57,675 nucleotides of DNA from Persephonella hydrogeniphila. GTDB lineage: Bacteria > Aquificota > Aquificia > Aquificales > Hydrogenothermaceae. The notes beneath the pieces are model-generated. The model was not told the DNA's origin. It saw only the letters and a program-made list of their open reading frames with translations, and did no database searches. The stretch spans positions 1 to 57,675 of the forward strand of contig NZ_OBEI01000012.1 of the NCBI RefSeq assembly GCF_900215515.1. The letters are read 5' to 3'. A program made the translations under genes and the position numbers. Positions 30,095-40,101 of the stretch are shown piece after piece; the stretch's first letter is position 1; each line of letters begins with the position of its first letter.

Positions 30095-30546
30095 TGGGAA
30101 TAAAACTGCATCAGCTAAAACCTGCAGAAGGAGCTACCCATAAAGAAAAAAGAATAGGGAGAGGAATAGGCTCCGGTTATGGCAAAACTGCAGGTAGAGG
30201 ACATAAAGGACAGAAATCAAGAAGGGGATACGGAGATCTTCCGGCTTTCTTTGAAGGTGGACAGACACCTTTTATCATGAGAATTCCAAAAAGAGGATTT
30301 AAAAATCCAAATAAAAAAGAGTATGAGATAGTTAATTTAAAAATACTTGAAGAAAGATTTGAAGCAAATGCAGAAATAACTCCGGAGATCCTGAAAGAAA
30401 AAAGAATTATTCACTGTACAGAAGCGGTAAAGATTTTAGGAGATGGAGAACTTACCAAACCGCTGAAAGTAAAGGCTCATAAATTTTCAAAATCTGCTGA
30501 AGAAAAAATCAAAGCTGCCGGTGGAAGCTGTGAGATAATTGAATAA
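30094..30546 (+). CDS. rplO: 50S ribosomal protein L15
   Basis: This 150-residue protein has the glycine-rich N-terminal tail ([20 protein letters not shown]) and [18 protein letters not shown]15 is a late assembly protein of the 50S. It is coupled to rpmD and precedes secY by 24 bases. Confidence 0.97.
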   Translation: MGIKLHQLKPAEGATHKEKRIGRGIGSGYGKTAGRGHKGQKSRRGYGDLPAFFEGGQTPFIMRIPKRGFKNPNKKEYEIVNLKILEERFEANAEITPEILKEKRIIHCTEAVKILGDGELTKPLKVKAHKFSKSAEEKIKAAGGSCEIIE

Positions 30547-30570
30547 CCTGCTGGTTAGAGAGGGCTATTA

Positions 30571-31863
30571 TTGATTGAAAAAATAAAAAATATATTAGAG
30601 ATACAGGATTTAAGGAAAAGAATCCTGTACACATTAATAATGTTTGCTGTTTACAGACTGGGGACACATATACCTGTCCCCGGTGTTGATGCAGAAACCC
30701 TCTCCCATTATTTTAATGCTGCCGGTGGAGCTCTTTTCAATATTTATAATCTTTTTTCAGGTGGAGCTTTAGGAAGGCTCTCTGTTTTTGCCCTTGGTAT
30801 AATGCCCTATATATCTGCTGCAATAATAATGCAGCTTCTTACTGCAGTAATTCCTACTCTGGAAAGATACCAGAAAGAAGAAGGTGAATACGGAAGATGG
30901 AAAATAACCCAGTACACAAGATACCTGACAATAGCAATAGCTGCATTCCAGTCTTTTGCCTTATCAACATGGATTAGCAATATAACAACTGAAACTGGAC
31001 AGCACCTTATCTCAATCTCTCCCTTTGTTTTTGTTTTTATGACTACAGTTATTATAACGACAGGTGTTGTTTTTCTTATGTGGATTGGAGAGAGAATTAC
31101 AGAGTTTGGTATAGGAAACGGTATATCAATGATAATTCTTGCAAGTATTGTTGCAGGTGTTCCAAACGCTATAATATCGACATACGAACAGTTAAAAGTC
31201 GGAGAACTTTCTGTCTTTCAGGTTGGTACAGCAATAGTAATAATTATAGTTGTTGTGGCAGGTATTATTTACATACAGGAAGCTGAAAGAAGAATTCCTA
31301 TAAACTATGCAAGGAGAAATATAGGAGCTATCGGGGAAACAGCAACTTATATACCTTTTAAACTCAACCCAGCTGGAGTTATTCCTATTATATTTGCAGT
31401 TGCTATTCTTATGTTCCCTGCAACTATAGCCCAGATGTTTGTTGAACAGAGTCATATAGCAAGGGTTATAGCTGATCTATTATCCCCACAAAGTTATGTG
31501 TACTTTATTATTTATGTTGTTCTTATTATATTCTTCTCATATTTTTATACAGCAATTCTCGTTAATCCTGTTGATATCGCAGATAATCTAAGAAAAAGTG
31601 GGGCATTTATACCGGGAGTAAGAGCAGGCTCACAGACCTCTGAATACCTGAATTTTGTATTAACAAGAATCATATTTGTAGGTTCAATATTCCTTGCTGC
31701 AATAGCAGTTCTCCCAATGTTTTTGATAAAGTGGCTAAATGTCCCATTTTACTTTGGAGGAACATCTGCTCTTATCGTTGTAGTAGTTGCACTTGATACA
31801 CTACATCAGATAGAGGCACATCTTGCCATGAAAAGATATGAAGGATTCCTGAAAAGGAGTTAA
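30571..31863 (+). CDS. secY: Preprotein translocase subunit SecY
   Basis: This 430-residue integral membrane protein forms the protein-conducting channel with SecE. Ten hydrophobic spans are visible; the N-terminal plug region has HIPVPGVDA and NLFSGGALGRLSVFALGIMP in the second span, and the cytoplasmic loops hold RRIPINYARR. The start is TTG at 30571 with a GAGAGGG site upstream; no ATG is suitably placed. adk begins three bases after the stop. Confidence 0.97.
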   Translation: MIEKIKNILEIQDLRKRILYTLIMFAVYRLGTHIPVPGVDAETLSHYFNAAGGALFNIYNLFSGGALGRLSVFALGIMPYISAAIIMQLLTAVIPTLERYQKEEGEYGRWKITQYTRYLTIAIAAFQSFALSTWISNITTETGQHLISISPFVFVFMTTVIITTGVVFLMWIGERITEFGIGNGISMIILASIVAGVPNAIISTYEQLKVGELSVFQVGTAIVIIIVVVAGIIYIQEAERRIPINYARRNIGAIGETATYIPFKLNPAGVIPIIFAVAILMFPATIAQMFVEQSHIARVIADLLSPQSYVYFIIYVVLIIFFSYFYTAILVNPVDIADNLRKSGAFIPGVRAGSQTSEYLNFVLTRIIFVGSIFLAAIAVLPMFLIKWLNVPFYFGGTSALIVVVVALDTLHQIEAHLAMKRYEGFLKRS

Positions 31864-32490
<627 letters not shown>

Positions 32491-32502
32491 TAGTTTGTCA
32501 AA

Positions 32503-33264
32503 ATGATTGAATTAAAAAGTAAAGAGGATATAGAAAAGCTTAGAAAAGCGAATAAGATAGTAGCAGAGATTCTTCAGATAATTAAAGAAGAAACTAAGCC
32601 GGGAATGACAGGTGTAGATTTAGATGAGATAGCAAGAAGGGAAGCAGAAAAAAGAAAAGTAAAACCTGCATTTTTAGGGCTTTATGGATTTCCGGCAGCT
32701 TTGTGTGTTTCTATAAATGAAGAGATAGTTCATGGAGTTCCAAAAAAGAATAAGGTATTAAAGGAAGGGGATATAGTCAGTATAGATTTTGGCGTTGTTT
32801 ATGAAGGCTGGTATGGTGATGCTGCTATATCTTATGTTGTTGGCGATAAAATAAGTGATAGAAAAAGAAGATTACTTGAAGGCGTCGAAAAGGCATTGAT
32901 GGCAGGAATACAGCAGTGTATTCCTGGAAAAAGTGTAAAAGATATCGCGGCTGCAATAGAAGGCACGTTGGAGGCCTACAGACTGGCCCCTATTTGTGAT
33001 TACGGGGGACATGGTATAGGGCGTAAGCCACACGAAGACCCTCACGTTTCAAACTGTGTGGCAAACGCTGAAGATGTTTTATTAAGGCCAGGTATGGTTC
33101 TTGCCATAGAACCTATGGCCACACTTGGTAGAAGGAAAAATTTCTACCGCAAACTGAAAGATGGCTGGACGGTAGTATCGAAAGAAAAAGCTCTTGCAGC
33201 ACATTTTGAGCATTCTGTTGCTATCACTGAAGATGGTCCAGACATTCTTTCAAAACTTGATTAG
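32503..33264 (+). CDS. map: Methionine aminopeptidase, type I
   Basis: This 253-residue enzyme removes the N-terminal Met of new proteins. The five metal ligands are all visible: the Asp of SIDFG, the Asp of YGDAA, the His of GGHGIG, the Glu of AIEPM and the Glu of HFEHS. It stands between adk and infA, as in many bacteria. The start has only a weak upstream site. Confidence 0.97.
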   Translation: MIELKSKEDIEKLRKANKIVAEILQIIKEETKPGMTGVDLDEIARREAEKRKVKPAFLGLYGFPAALCVSINEEIVHGVPKKNKVLKEGDIVSIDFGVVYEGWYGDAAISYVVGDKISDRKRRLLEGVEKALMAGIQQCIPGKSVKDIAAAIEGTLEAYRLAPICDYGGHGIGRKPHEDPHVSNCVANAEDVLLRPGMVLAIEPMATLGRRKNFYRKLKDGWTVVSKEKALAAHFEHSVAITEDGPDILSKLD

Positions 33265-33272
33265 GAGATAAG

Positions 33273-33509
33273 ATGGCAAAGAAAAAGAAGAAAGAGCAAA
33301 AAGAAAAAGGGATAGTAGTAGAGGGAACAGTAGAAGAGGCTCTACCTAATGCTATGTTTAGGGTGAAGCTTGATACAGGGCATGAAGTATTAGCCCATGT
33401 TTCAGGAAAGATGAGGATGCATTTTATCCGTATTTTACCGGGAGATAGGGTCAAGGTGGAGTTATCTCCATACGACCTGACGAGAGGAAGAATAATATTC
33501 AGAATGTGA
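33273..33509 (+). CDS. infA: Translation initiation factor IF-1
   Basis: This 78-residue OB-fold protein has [36 protein letters not shown] and [10 protein letters not shown], the IF-1 core. IF-1 covers the A site during initiation. A Lys-rich N-terminal extension (about 2-10) makes it a little longer than the usual 72 residues. rpmJ follows after 11 bases. Confidence 0.97.
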   Translation: MAKKKKKEQKEKGIVVEGTVEEALPNAMFRVKLDTGHEVLAHVSGKMRMHFIRILPGDRVKVELSPYDLTRGRIIFRM

Positions 33510-33520
33510 GGTGAATAAAG

Positions 33521-33634
33521 ATGAAAGTAAGATCTTCAGTTAAAAAAAGATGTGAAAAATGCAGAATAATTAAAAGAAAAGGCAGAGTTATGGTAATCTG
33601 CGAAAACCCAAGACACAAACAAAAACAAGGTTAA
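33521..33634 (+). CDS. rpmJ: 50S ribosomal protein L36, zinc-binding form
   Basis: This very short gene encodes 37 residues with the L36 sequence [13 protein letters not shown] and [13 protein letters not shown]. The zinc ligands C11, C14, C27 and H32 are all kept. It is in the standard infA-rpmJ-rpsM order with a GAGGTG site. Confidence 0.96.
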   Translation: MKVRSSVKKRCEKCRIIKRKGRVMVICENPRHKQKQG

Positions 33635-33647
33635 TCAGGAGGAAAAG

Positions 33648-34010
33648 ATGGCTCGTATAGCTGGTGTAGACTTACCAGATAGAAAAAGACTTGAGATAGC
33701 TCTTACCTATATTTACGGCATAGGAAAAACAAGAGCAAAGGAGATACTGGAAAAAACAGGAATAGACGGTATGAAAAGGGTTGGAGAACTGACACCTGAT
33801 GAACTGAATACAATAAGAAAATTTATAGAGCAGAACTACAAAGTGGAAGGAGATCTTAGAAGGGAAGTTGCAGTTAATATAAAAAGACTGATGGATATGG
33901 GTTGCTACAGAGGAATAAGACACAGACTTGGACTTCCTGTTAGAGGACAGAGAACAAAAACCAATGCAAAAACAAGAAGAAGATTTGCAGGAAGAATTAA
34001 AAGAAGGTAA
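33648..34010 (+). CDS. rpsM: 30S ribosomal protein S13
   Basis: This 120-residue protein starts [20 protein letters not shown] and has [20 protein letters not shown] near the C-terminus. S13 contacts the P-site tRNA and the central protuberance. It opens the alpha group and has an AGGAGG site. Confidence 0.98.
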   Translation: MARIAGVDLPDRKRLEIALTYIYGIGKTRAKEILEKTGIDGMKRVGELTPDELNTIRKFIEQNYKVEGDLRREVAVNIKRLMDMGCYRGIRHRLGLPVRGQRTKTNAKTRRRFAGRIKRR

Positions 34011-34024
34011 TTTGAGGAGGAATC

Positions 34025-34417
34025 ATGGCTAAAAAAAGAAGAAGAACAACGAAAAAAGTAAAAAGGACTGTTCCTTATGGTATAGCTCATATACAGGCAA
34101 CATTTAATAATACGATAGTTACAATAACAGATAAAGAAGGAAATGTTCTTACCTGGGCTTCTGGAGGAACAGAAGGCTTTAAGGGAACAAGAAAATCAAC
34201 CCCTTACGCAGCCCAGAAAGCTGCAGAAAAAGCGGCAAAAAGAGCTATGGATGAATTTGGAATGAAGGATATAGAGGTCTGGGTAAAAGGACCAGGAGCA
34301 GGAAGAGAGTCTGCAATAAGAACTCTTGCTGCAACAGGACTAAATATAAAAGTTATTAAAGATGTGACACCAATACCCCACAATGGTTGTCGTCCACCAA
34401 GCAAAAGGAGGGTGTAA
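34025..34417 (+). CDS. rpsK: 30S ribosomal protein S11
   Basis: This 130-residue platform protein has [35 protein letters not shown] and the C-terminal [17 protein letters not shown]11 helps shape the mRNA exit side. rpsD follows after three bases. Confidence 0.98.
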   Translation: MAKKRRRTTKKVKRTVPYGIAHIQATFNNTIVTITDKEGNVLTWASGGTEGFKGTRKSTPYAAQKAAEKAAKRAMDEFGMKDIEVWVKGPGAGRESAIRTLAATGLNIKVIKDVTPIPHNGCRPPSKRRV

Positions 34418-34420
34418 TTT

Positions 34421-35050
34421 ATGGGTAGATATTTAGGACCATTAACAAAGGTAAGCAGAAGACTTGGAGTTTTTGTAGGAGGAAATTTAAAAGCTTTTCA
34501 AAATAGAAACTTCCCACCGGGACAGCACGGAAGAGTGCAGGGAAGAAAAGTAAAGCTGTCAGATTATGCGGTTCGTCTTCAGGAAAAGCAAAAATTAAGA
34601 TATCTGTACGGCGGATTAAGGGAAAAACAGTTTAAGAAATACTTTGATGAGGCTGCAAGAATAGCAGGTATTAAGGGAGGTAATACAGGTCAGATATTCC
34701 TCCAGCTTTTAGAGAGAAGGCTTGATAATGTTGTTTACAGACTTGGCTTTGCAAAGACAAGAAGACAGGCAAGACAGCTTGTCAGACACGGGCATTTCCT
34801 CGTTAACGGAAGAAAGGTTGATATTCCATCTTACAGGGTAGACCCTGGTGATATCATAGAAGTAAGGGAAAAAAGCAGAAAATCCCCATTATTTAAAGAA
34901 AATCTTGAAAACATTGATCCAAGAGCAATTCCTAACTGGCTTGAACTTGATAAAGACAACTTCAGAGGAAAAGTTCTTGAGATTCCTCAAGAGATTGAAC
35001 TTGAGATACCTGTTAATGTACAGCTTATTATTGAGTACTACTCAATGTAA
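34421..35050 (+). CDS. rpsD: 30S ribosomal protein S4
   Basis: This 209-residue protein has the basic N-terminus, NFPPGQHG, and the S4 RNA-binding domain RRLDNVVYRLGFAKTRRQAR, RHGHFLVNGRKVDIPSY. It lacks the N-terminal zinc cysteines of some S4 proteins. In E. coli S4 represses the alpha operon at its leader; that site is not evident here. Its stop overlaps a possible early rpoA ATG. Confidence 0.98.
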   Translation: MGRYLGPLTKVSRRLGVFVGGNLKAFQNRNFPPGQHGRVQGRKVKLSDYAVRLQEKQKLRYLYGGLREKQFKKYFDEAARIAGIKGGNTGQIFLQLLERRLDNVVYRLGFAKTRRQARQLVRHGHFLVNGRKVDIPSYRVDPGDIIEVREKSRKSPLFKENLENIDPRAIPNWLELDKDNFRGKVLEIPQEIELEIPVNVQLIIEYYSM

Positions 35051-35070
35051 TGAAGGAGGTAAAAAAGCCT

Positions 35071-36045
35071 ATGCCTTTTTTAGAGTTTATTAAACCAAAT
35101 AAGATTTATTGGGATGAGGCAACAAAAACAGAAACGTACGGTAAACTTTATGTAGAGCCCCTTGAAAGGGGTTATGGTATAACTCTCGGTAATGCACTCA
35201 GAAGAGTTCTGCTTTCATCCCTTGAGAGTGGTGCTATAACAGCTGTTAAAATTCAAGGTGTATCCCATGAGTTTACAACAATAGATGGCGTTATAGAAGA
35301 TGTCTCTGAGATTATTCTTAACCTCAAGCAGATCAAATTCAGAATGGAAGAAGGATACGATAGTGATATAGCGATTCTTGAGTTTAAAGGTCCAGGAGAG
35401 ATAAAAGCAAAAGATATAAAAGTATCTCCGGGAATACAGATTGTTGATCCTGAGATTCATATAGCTACAGTTGAAGATGAAGTAGAGATAAAGATGGAGT
35501 TAAAGGTGGAAAAAGGTCGTGGCTATGTGATGGTTGAGGATATGGAGCCTCCTTCAGAGATAGGATGGATACCTATAGATACAGCTTTTTCTCCTGTCAA
35601 GAAATGTACTTTCAAGGTAGAACCAACAAGGGTAGGAGATAAAACAAACTACGATAAACTTATCTTAGAATTCTATACAGATGGTTCTGTTACTCCTGAA
35701 GAAGCATTAACCAGAGCAACAAACATACTGATAGAACATTTCCAGCTTCTTTTAAATCCTAAAACAATAAAGGTAGAGGTAGTAAAAAAAGCAGAACCTG
35801 AAAGTATTGCTGAGAAGATAGAAGCTGATAAGTTATCCCTTGCCATAGAAGAGCTTGAGATATCTTCCAGGGCAACAAATACATTAAAGAAATTAGGTAT
35901 TAATACTATAGGTGATCTTGTGAAGATGACAGAAGAAGATCTCAAAGAAGCCAAAAGTATCGGTAGAAAAGCACTGAAAGAGATAAAAGAAGCTCTTGCT
36001 GAGCTTGGACTTGAACTTGCACCATCACCAACAAAAAAAGAGTAA
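35071..36045 (+). CDS. rpoA: DNA-directed RNA polymerase subunit alpha
   Basis: This 324-residue subunit has the assembly domain with ERGYGITLGNALRRVLLSS and the C-terminal domain (about 255-315) with LGINTIGDLVKMTEEDL, which binds UP elements and activators. I chose the ATG at 35071 because a GAAGGAGG site (35052-35059) lies between it and the upstream ATG at 35050, and because the family usually begins just before FIKP. The upstream start would add seven residues. Confidence 0.97.
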   Translation: MPFLEFIKPNKIYWDEATKTETYGKLYVEPLERGYGITLGNALRRVLLSSLESGAITAVKIQGVSHEFTTIDGVIEDVSEIILNLKQIKFRMEEGYDSDIAILEFKGPGEIKAKDIKVSPGIQIVDPEIHIATVEDEVEIKMELKVEKGRGYVMVEDMEPPSEIGWIPIDTAFSPVKKCTFKVEPTRVGDKTNYDKLILEFYTDGSVTPEEALTRATNILIEHFQLLLNPKTIKVEVVKKAEPESIAEKIEADKLSLAIEELEISSRATNTLKKLGINTIGDLVKMTEEDLKEAKSIGRKALKEIKEALAELGLELAPSPTKKE

Positions 36046-36060
36046 GTGAGGTAAGGATAA

Positions 36061-36438
36061 ATGAGGCATAGAGTAAAAACAAAAAGTTTTCATAGACCTA
36101 AAGGACATAGAGAAGCTCTATTTGTAAATCTTGCTGTTTCTCTTATAGAACATGGAAGAATAGAGACAACTCTTCCTAAAGCAAAAGCTTTAAGACCGTT
36201 TATTGAGAAGCTTGTTACCCTTGCGAAAAAAGAAAGTATACACGCAAGAAGACTCCTGAATGCCAGATTGAGAAACAACAGAAAAGCAGCTACAAAACTG
36301 TTTAAAGATATAGCTCCCCTTTTTAAAGAGAGAAATGGAGGATATACAAGAATTTATAAATTAGATAAGAGAAGAAGGGGAGATGATGCTGAAATGGCAA
36401 TAATAGAATTTGTGGAGTTTCCAGGAAAAGAAGAGTAA
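36061..36438 (+). CDS. rplQ: 50S ribosomal protein L17
   Basis: This 125-residue protein begins MRHRV and has [20 protein letters not shown] and [20 protein letters not shown], typical of L17. It ends the alpha group. Its stop overlaps the start of the YggT-family gene as TAATG, so that gene is translated with it. Confidence 0.97.
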   Translation: MRHRVKTKSFHRPKGHREALFVNLAVSLIEHGRIETTLPKAKALRPFIEKLVTLAKKESIHARRLLNARLRNNRKAATKLFKDIAPLFKERNGGYTRIYKLDKRRRGDDAEMAIIEFVEFPGKEE

Positions 36439-36746
36439 TGTTTATACTTGCGAATTTTATAGAGGCGGTGGCCAGAATTCTGGACATCGCCCTTACTATT
36501 TATTTTTGGATAGTTATAATATCTGCACTTTTGTCTTGGGTTAATCCTGATCCTCATAACCCTATTGTAAGATTTCTCAGAAATGTAACAGAACCTGTCT
36601 ATAGAAAAATAAGAAGGTATATACCTACGTACTATGGAGGAATAGATATAGCTCCCCTGATAGTTATTCTAATTATAATGTTCCTGCAGTACTTTCTTGT
36701 TCCCTCTCTTCATGAGCTTGCACTCAGACTTAAATATGCAGGCTGA
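36438..36746 (+). CDS. YggT-family integral membrane protein
   Basis: This 102-residue protein has two hydrophobic segments (about 12-32 and 68-88) flanking NPDPHNPIVRFLRNVTEPVYRKIRR-type sequence, the hallmark of the YggT/YlmG family. The family is linked in other organisms to cell division and membrane homeostasis, but the exact role is not settled. Its position at the end of the ribosomal block, with one-base overlaps to rplQ and truD, implies co-translation with them. Confidence 0.85.
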   Translation: MFILANFIEAVARILDIALTIYFWIVIISALLSWVNPDPHNPIVRFLRNVTEPVYRKIRRYIPTYYGGIDIAPLIVILIIMFLQYFLVPSLHELALRLKYAG

Positions 36747-37915
36747 TGGATCTTGAAAAATTCATAAAGAGAAGACCAGCTGATTTTATTGTAGAAGAAG
36801 TACTACCCTTTAAACCACAGGAAAAGGGGAAGTATAAACTTTACGAACTGAAAAAGAGTAATCTCTCAACTCTTCAGGTTGTCAGGTTTATAGCATCTCT
36901 CTTAAAGATAAAACCCTCTGAGATAGGATTTGCAGGACTAAAAGATAAAATTGCTGTAACAACCCAGTATATAACACTACCTGAAAGTGTAAATTTTTTA
37001 GAAAACATATCTTACCTGTATCACGGTGGTAGATGGATAAAAGCAGATAAGATAAACTTTGAAAATCAGACAGGTTTCTCCATGAAGTTTACAGGTTTTA
37101 CACAGACTCCTTTAAGCTTAGGGGATAATCTTGGAAATAGATTCATTATAAAAATAGATAATATAGACAAAGACAGAAGAAAAGTTTTTTACAGTAATCT
37201 TGAGGTAGTGAAAAAGTTTGGCTGTGCAAACTATTTTGGGGAACAGAGATTCGGAAGTGTAAAAGGGAGAAATGATTTTATTTTCCTGTATCTACTAAAG
37301 GGAAATATAGAAAAAGCTATGAAGATATATTTTTCTATAAAAGGGAATATAAAAAACTGGGGTAAATGGGAAGCTCTTTACAGAGATTTAAAAGGAAAGT
37401 TAGAACAGTATGAAAGAGATCTGATATTAGGGCTTAAGAGGGGGCTACCTCCTGAAAAGGCTGTAAGAATTCTTCCTAAGAATATAAGACTTATGTTTAA
37501 TTTTGCTTTCCAGTCGTACATGTGGAATGAGTATCTTAGAAAGTATATTGAAGCAAAATATCCATTTAAAAGAGTTTCTTTTATACACAACTGGAAATTG
37601 AGCTTTTATACTGAAGTTTACGATATAGAATACCTGAAAAATCTTCAAATTCCTTATACTGGGAAAGAGTTTTTAATAGAAGATAAAACTTTGAAAGAGA
37701 TAATAAAAAGAACATTAGAGGAACACAGTATAACTGAGGATCTTTTTGATAAAGAACTGATAGGTATAAAAGTTCTTACTGATGGTCTGAGAAATGCTGT
37801 ATTTTTTCCTGAAGAATTCAAAATTGTTCAAAAAACAAAAAATACAATAACAGTTAAGTTTTTTCTTCCTGCAGGATCTTATGCCACAATCTTACTGAGA
37901 AATCTACTTTTCTAA
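36746..37915 (+). CDS. truD: tRNA pseudouridine synthase TruD
   Basis: This 389-residue protein matches TruD, which makes pseudouridine 13 in tRNA-Glu. The N-terminal RRPADFIVEEVLPF, the catalytic segment GFAGLKDKIAVTTQY with the active Asp (about 72-86), LGNRFIIKI, and NYFGEQRFG are all seen. It starts on the TGATG overlap with the YggT-family gene. It has a full-length family size and no defect. A tRNA-Glu is encoded at 228-302. Confidence 0.93.
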   Translation: MDLEKFIKRRPADFIVEEVLPFKPQEKGKYKLYELKKSNLSTLQVVRFIASLLKIKPSEIGFAGLKDKIAVTTQYITLPESVNFLENISYLYHGGRWIKADKINFENQTGFSMKFTGFTQTPLSLGDNLGNRFIIKIDNIDKDRRKVFYSNLEVVKKFGCANYFGEQRFGSVKGRNDFIFLYLLKGNIEKAMKIYFSIKGNIKNWGKWEALYRDLKGKLEQYERDLILGLKRGLPPEKAVRILPKNIRLMFNFAFQSYMWNEYLRKYIEAKYPFKRVSFIHNWKLSFYTEVYDIEYLKNLQIPYTGKEFLIEDKTLKEIIKRTLEEHSITEDLFDKELIGIKVLTDGLRNAVFFPEEFKIVQKTKNTITVKFFLPAGSYATILLRNLLF

Positions 37916-37940
37916 AAATCATCAATTTTGTAATAAATAT

Positions 37941-37969
37941 TTGAAATATATTTTTGTAAATATTAGAAT
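37941..37969 (+). promoter_or_regulatory. Promoter of the multihaem cytochrome gene
   Basis: TTGAAA (37941-37946) and TAGAAT (37964-37969) are 17 bases apart in a very AT-rich gap, giving a start near 37976, about 29 bases before the TTG start codon. Confidence 0.5.
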
Positions 37970-38004
37970 TTATTATTATTACTAATTAATAAAAGGTTAT
38001 TAAA

Positions 38005-40101
38005 TTGTATTTCTTTATAGTTGTTTTATCTGTTTTCATACTTGTAGATTTGTCTTTTGGAGGGATATCAAACACGCCCCATAATCTTTCTATAACAGGA
38101 ACAGGTAATATTAAAGCAGTATCAGAAACAGAAATATGTGCCTTTTGTCATATACCTCACAATGAAAAAGAAGGAACACCACTCTGGAACAGGAAGATGC
38201 CTGTTTCTGTTTACACGTTGTTTGATAGTGAGTTCCTATCAAGAATCAATTATCCCTCTCCACAGCAACCTTCTGAAGTAGAAGGACAGCCGGGAATTGT
38301 ATCAAGACAGTGTCTTTCCTGTCATGATGGGACAGTAGCTATAGGAGATATCTATATAATAAGAGGAACTGAGTTGGGAAATCAGATCATACAGATGCAG
38401 AATGTAAATCCTGATGGTACGATGCCTTCTACAGCTACCGGTTATATAGGAACAGATTTATCAGTCCATCATCCTGTTGCTATAGAGTATAATCCGGATG
38501 TAAGAAAAGACTTTGATATAGGCACCAAAACTGTTGAACTAAAAAGTTTACCGGATTCACCGATTAAACTGTACACTTACAGCGGTAAAAAATATGTGGA
38601 ATGTACATCATGTCATGATCCCCATAAAGAAAATAAAAAATTTCTCAGGGTAGATGTTGGAAATCTTGCACATGATTTTAAACAGACATGTATTTCCTGC
38701 CATGATAAACCAGGATGGACAGGTAGTGCCCACGATACTCAGGCTGTGGTTTATACAGATCCTGAGGTTATCCAGAAATACGGAGAAGGGTCTCCGGTAT
38801 CTGTAGCTGATCTGGGGTGTGGAAACTGCCACACTCCCCATAAGGCACAGGGAAGACCTTTACTGAGGAAGGTAGAGGAAAATACATGTTTCACAGGAGC
38901 AGGCGCTTCATCCTCTGTTGCTCCCTGTCATGGCTCAGGGGGAGCAAAAGATATCCAGTCTTTACTTCCTCCTAATAATATGTATGGACATCCCGTTACA
39001 GACTCTTCACTGGAAAATGTCCATACCCCCCTTGATATTTTGTACGGATACGGTTCTAATGAAACTGATCCTGCTAACAGCAGAACAATTAAATTTTCAG
39101 ACTCCAAGCATGCAGAATGTATGGACTGCCATAACCCCCACTCTGTCAAACCCGGAACTCATGTATCCCAGAATCAATGGTATCCACAGAGTTCTTCTCC
39201 TGAAGGAAACAACGTTTCACAGCCTTTATCTGGGGTATACGGTGTAGAACCTGTATGGGGTTCATTGTGGACACAACCCTCCCAGTTCCAGACTTTATAT
39301 ACAGCATCAAAAGAGTATCAGATATGTATGAAATGTCATTCAAGATGGGCTCTGGGAGACTCTCCGAATATGGATTGTACAACCTCTGAGATATCTTCTC
39401 AATCCGGTATTGTATTAACAGATCAGTCCTGCGAATTTAGTCCAAATAATAAATCTGCCCACCCTGTTGTTATGCCATTGAATCAGATGACAGGTAATTA
39501 CGACCCAAAATCTTTATCACCGGATCAGCTAAAACCGCCGTGGAACTCTAACCCTGGAAATCAGACCATGTACTGTTCAGACTGTCACGGTAATGATAAT
39601 GAAACGGCGAATCCTAAAGGTCCCCATGGTTCTCAGGCAAAATTTATGCTGAAAGGTCCTAACAAAAACTGGCCTGCAGATGAAAACGGCAGGTTGTATA
39701 AAGTAGGTGATATCTTTGGTACAAGTTCAGATGGAGGAACTACAGATGGACTGTTCTGTGTAAACTGTCATAATCTTGAGAATGCAGAGGTTCACCAGTT
39801 TAAAGGAAACGGTGGATGCTGTGGAGGAATGGGAGGCGGGGGAATGGGAGGAGGATTTGCTGATTTTCCATGTGTATACTGCCATGTTGCAGTTCCCCAT
39901 GGTTCACCTGTTTCGAGATTAATAGGCTATTCAAACTTTCCTGAGCCTTACAACTATATGGGTAACAGTCTAAAGCTGGATGGATTTGTAAAGAATAATA
40001 TACTGCAAAAATGGGATGCCCACTCTAATTCATTTACATGTAGATGTCATAGAATGGGAATGGGAGGAGGAAACTACGATCCTAATCCATATCCTTATTA
40101 G
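38005..40101 (+). CDS. Periplasmic multihaem c-type cytochrome with paired CxxCH motifs
   Basis: This 698-residue protein has ten classical CxxCH haem sites, at 45, 103, 200, 229, 272, 372, 441, 524, 585 and 623. Two unusual candidate sites are C295-x12-C308-H309 and C679-R-C681-H682. Several sites continue as DPH, TPH, NPH or IPH, as in the paired-CxxCH (doubled motif) family. A hydrophobic leader covers 1-20 but has no Lys or Arg. A Gly/Cys-rich patch (602-617) holds C605 and C606. The start is TTG at 38005, eight bases after AAAAGG. Such proteins carry electrons in the periplasm or at the surface; partner and substrate are unknown. Its end overlaps the next gene on the other strand by 20 bases. 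Confidence 0.85.
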   Translation: MYFFIVVLSVFILVDLSFGGISNTPHNLSITGTGNIKAVSETEICAFCHIPHNEKEGTPLWNRKMPVSVYTLFDSEFLSRINYPSPQQPSEVEGQPGIVSRQCLSCHDGTVAIGDIYIIRGTELGNQIIQMQNVNPDGTMPSTATGYIGTDLSVHHPVAIEYNPDVRKDFDIGTKTVELKSLPDSPIKLYTYSGKKYVECTSCHDPHKENKKFLRVDVGNLAHDFKQTCISCHDKPGWTGSAHDTQAVVYTDPEVIQKYGEGSPVSVADLGCGNCHTPHKAQGRPLLRKVEENTCFTGAGASSSVAPCHGSGGAKDIQSLLPPNNMYGHPVTDSSLENVHTPLDILYGYGSNETDPANSRTIKFSDSKHAECMDCHNPHSVKPGTHVSQNQWYPQSSSPEGNNVSQPLSGVYGVEPVWGSLWTQPSQFQTLYTASKEYQICMKCHSRWALGDSPNMDCTTSEISSQSGIVLTDQSCEFSPNNKSAHPVVMPLNQMTGNYDPKSLSPDQLKPPWNSNPGNQTMYCSDCHGNDNETANPKGPHGSQAKFMLKGPNKNWPADENGRLYKVGDIFGTSSDGGTTDGLFCVNCHNLENAEVHQFKGNGGCCGGMGGGGMGGGFADFPCVYCHVAVPHGSPVSRLIGYSNFPEPYNYMGNSLKLDGFVKNNILQKWDAHSNSFTCRCHRMGMGGGNYDPNPYPY

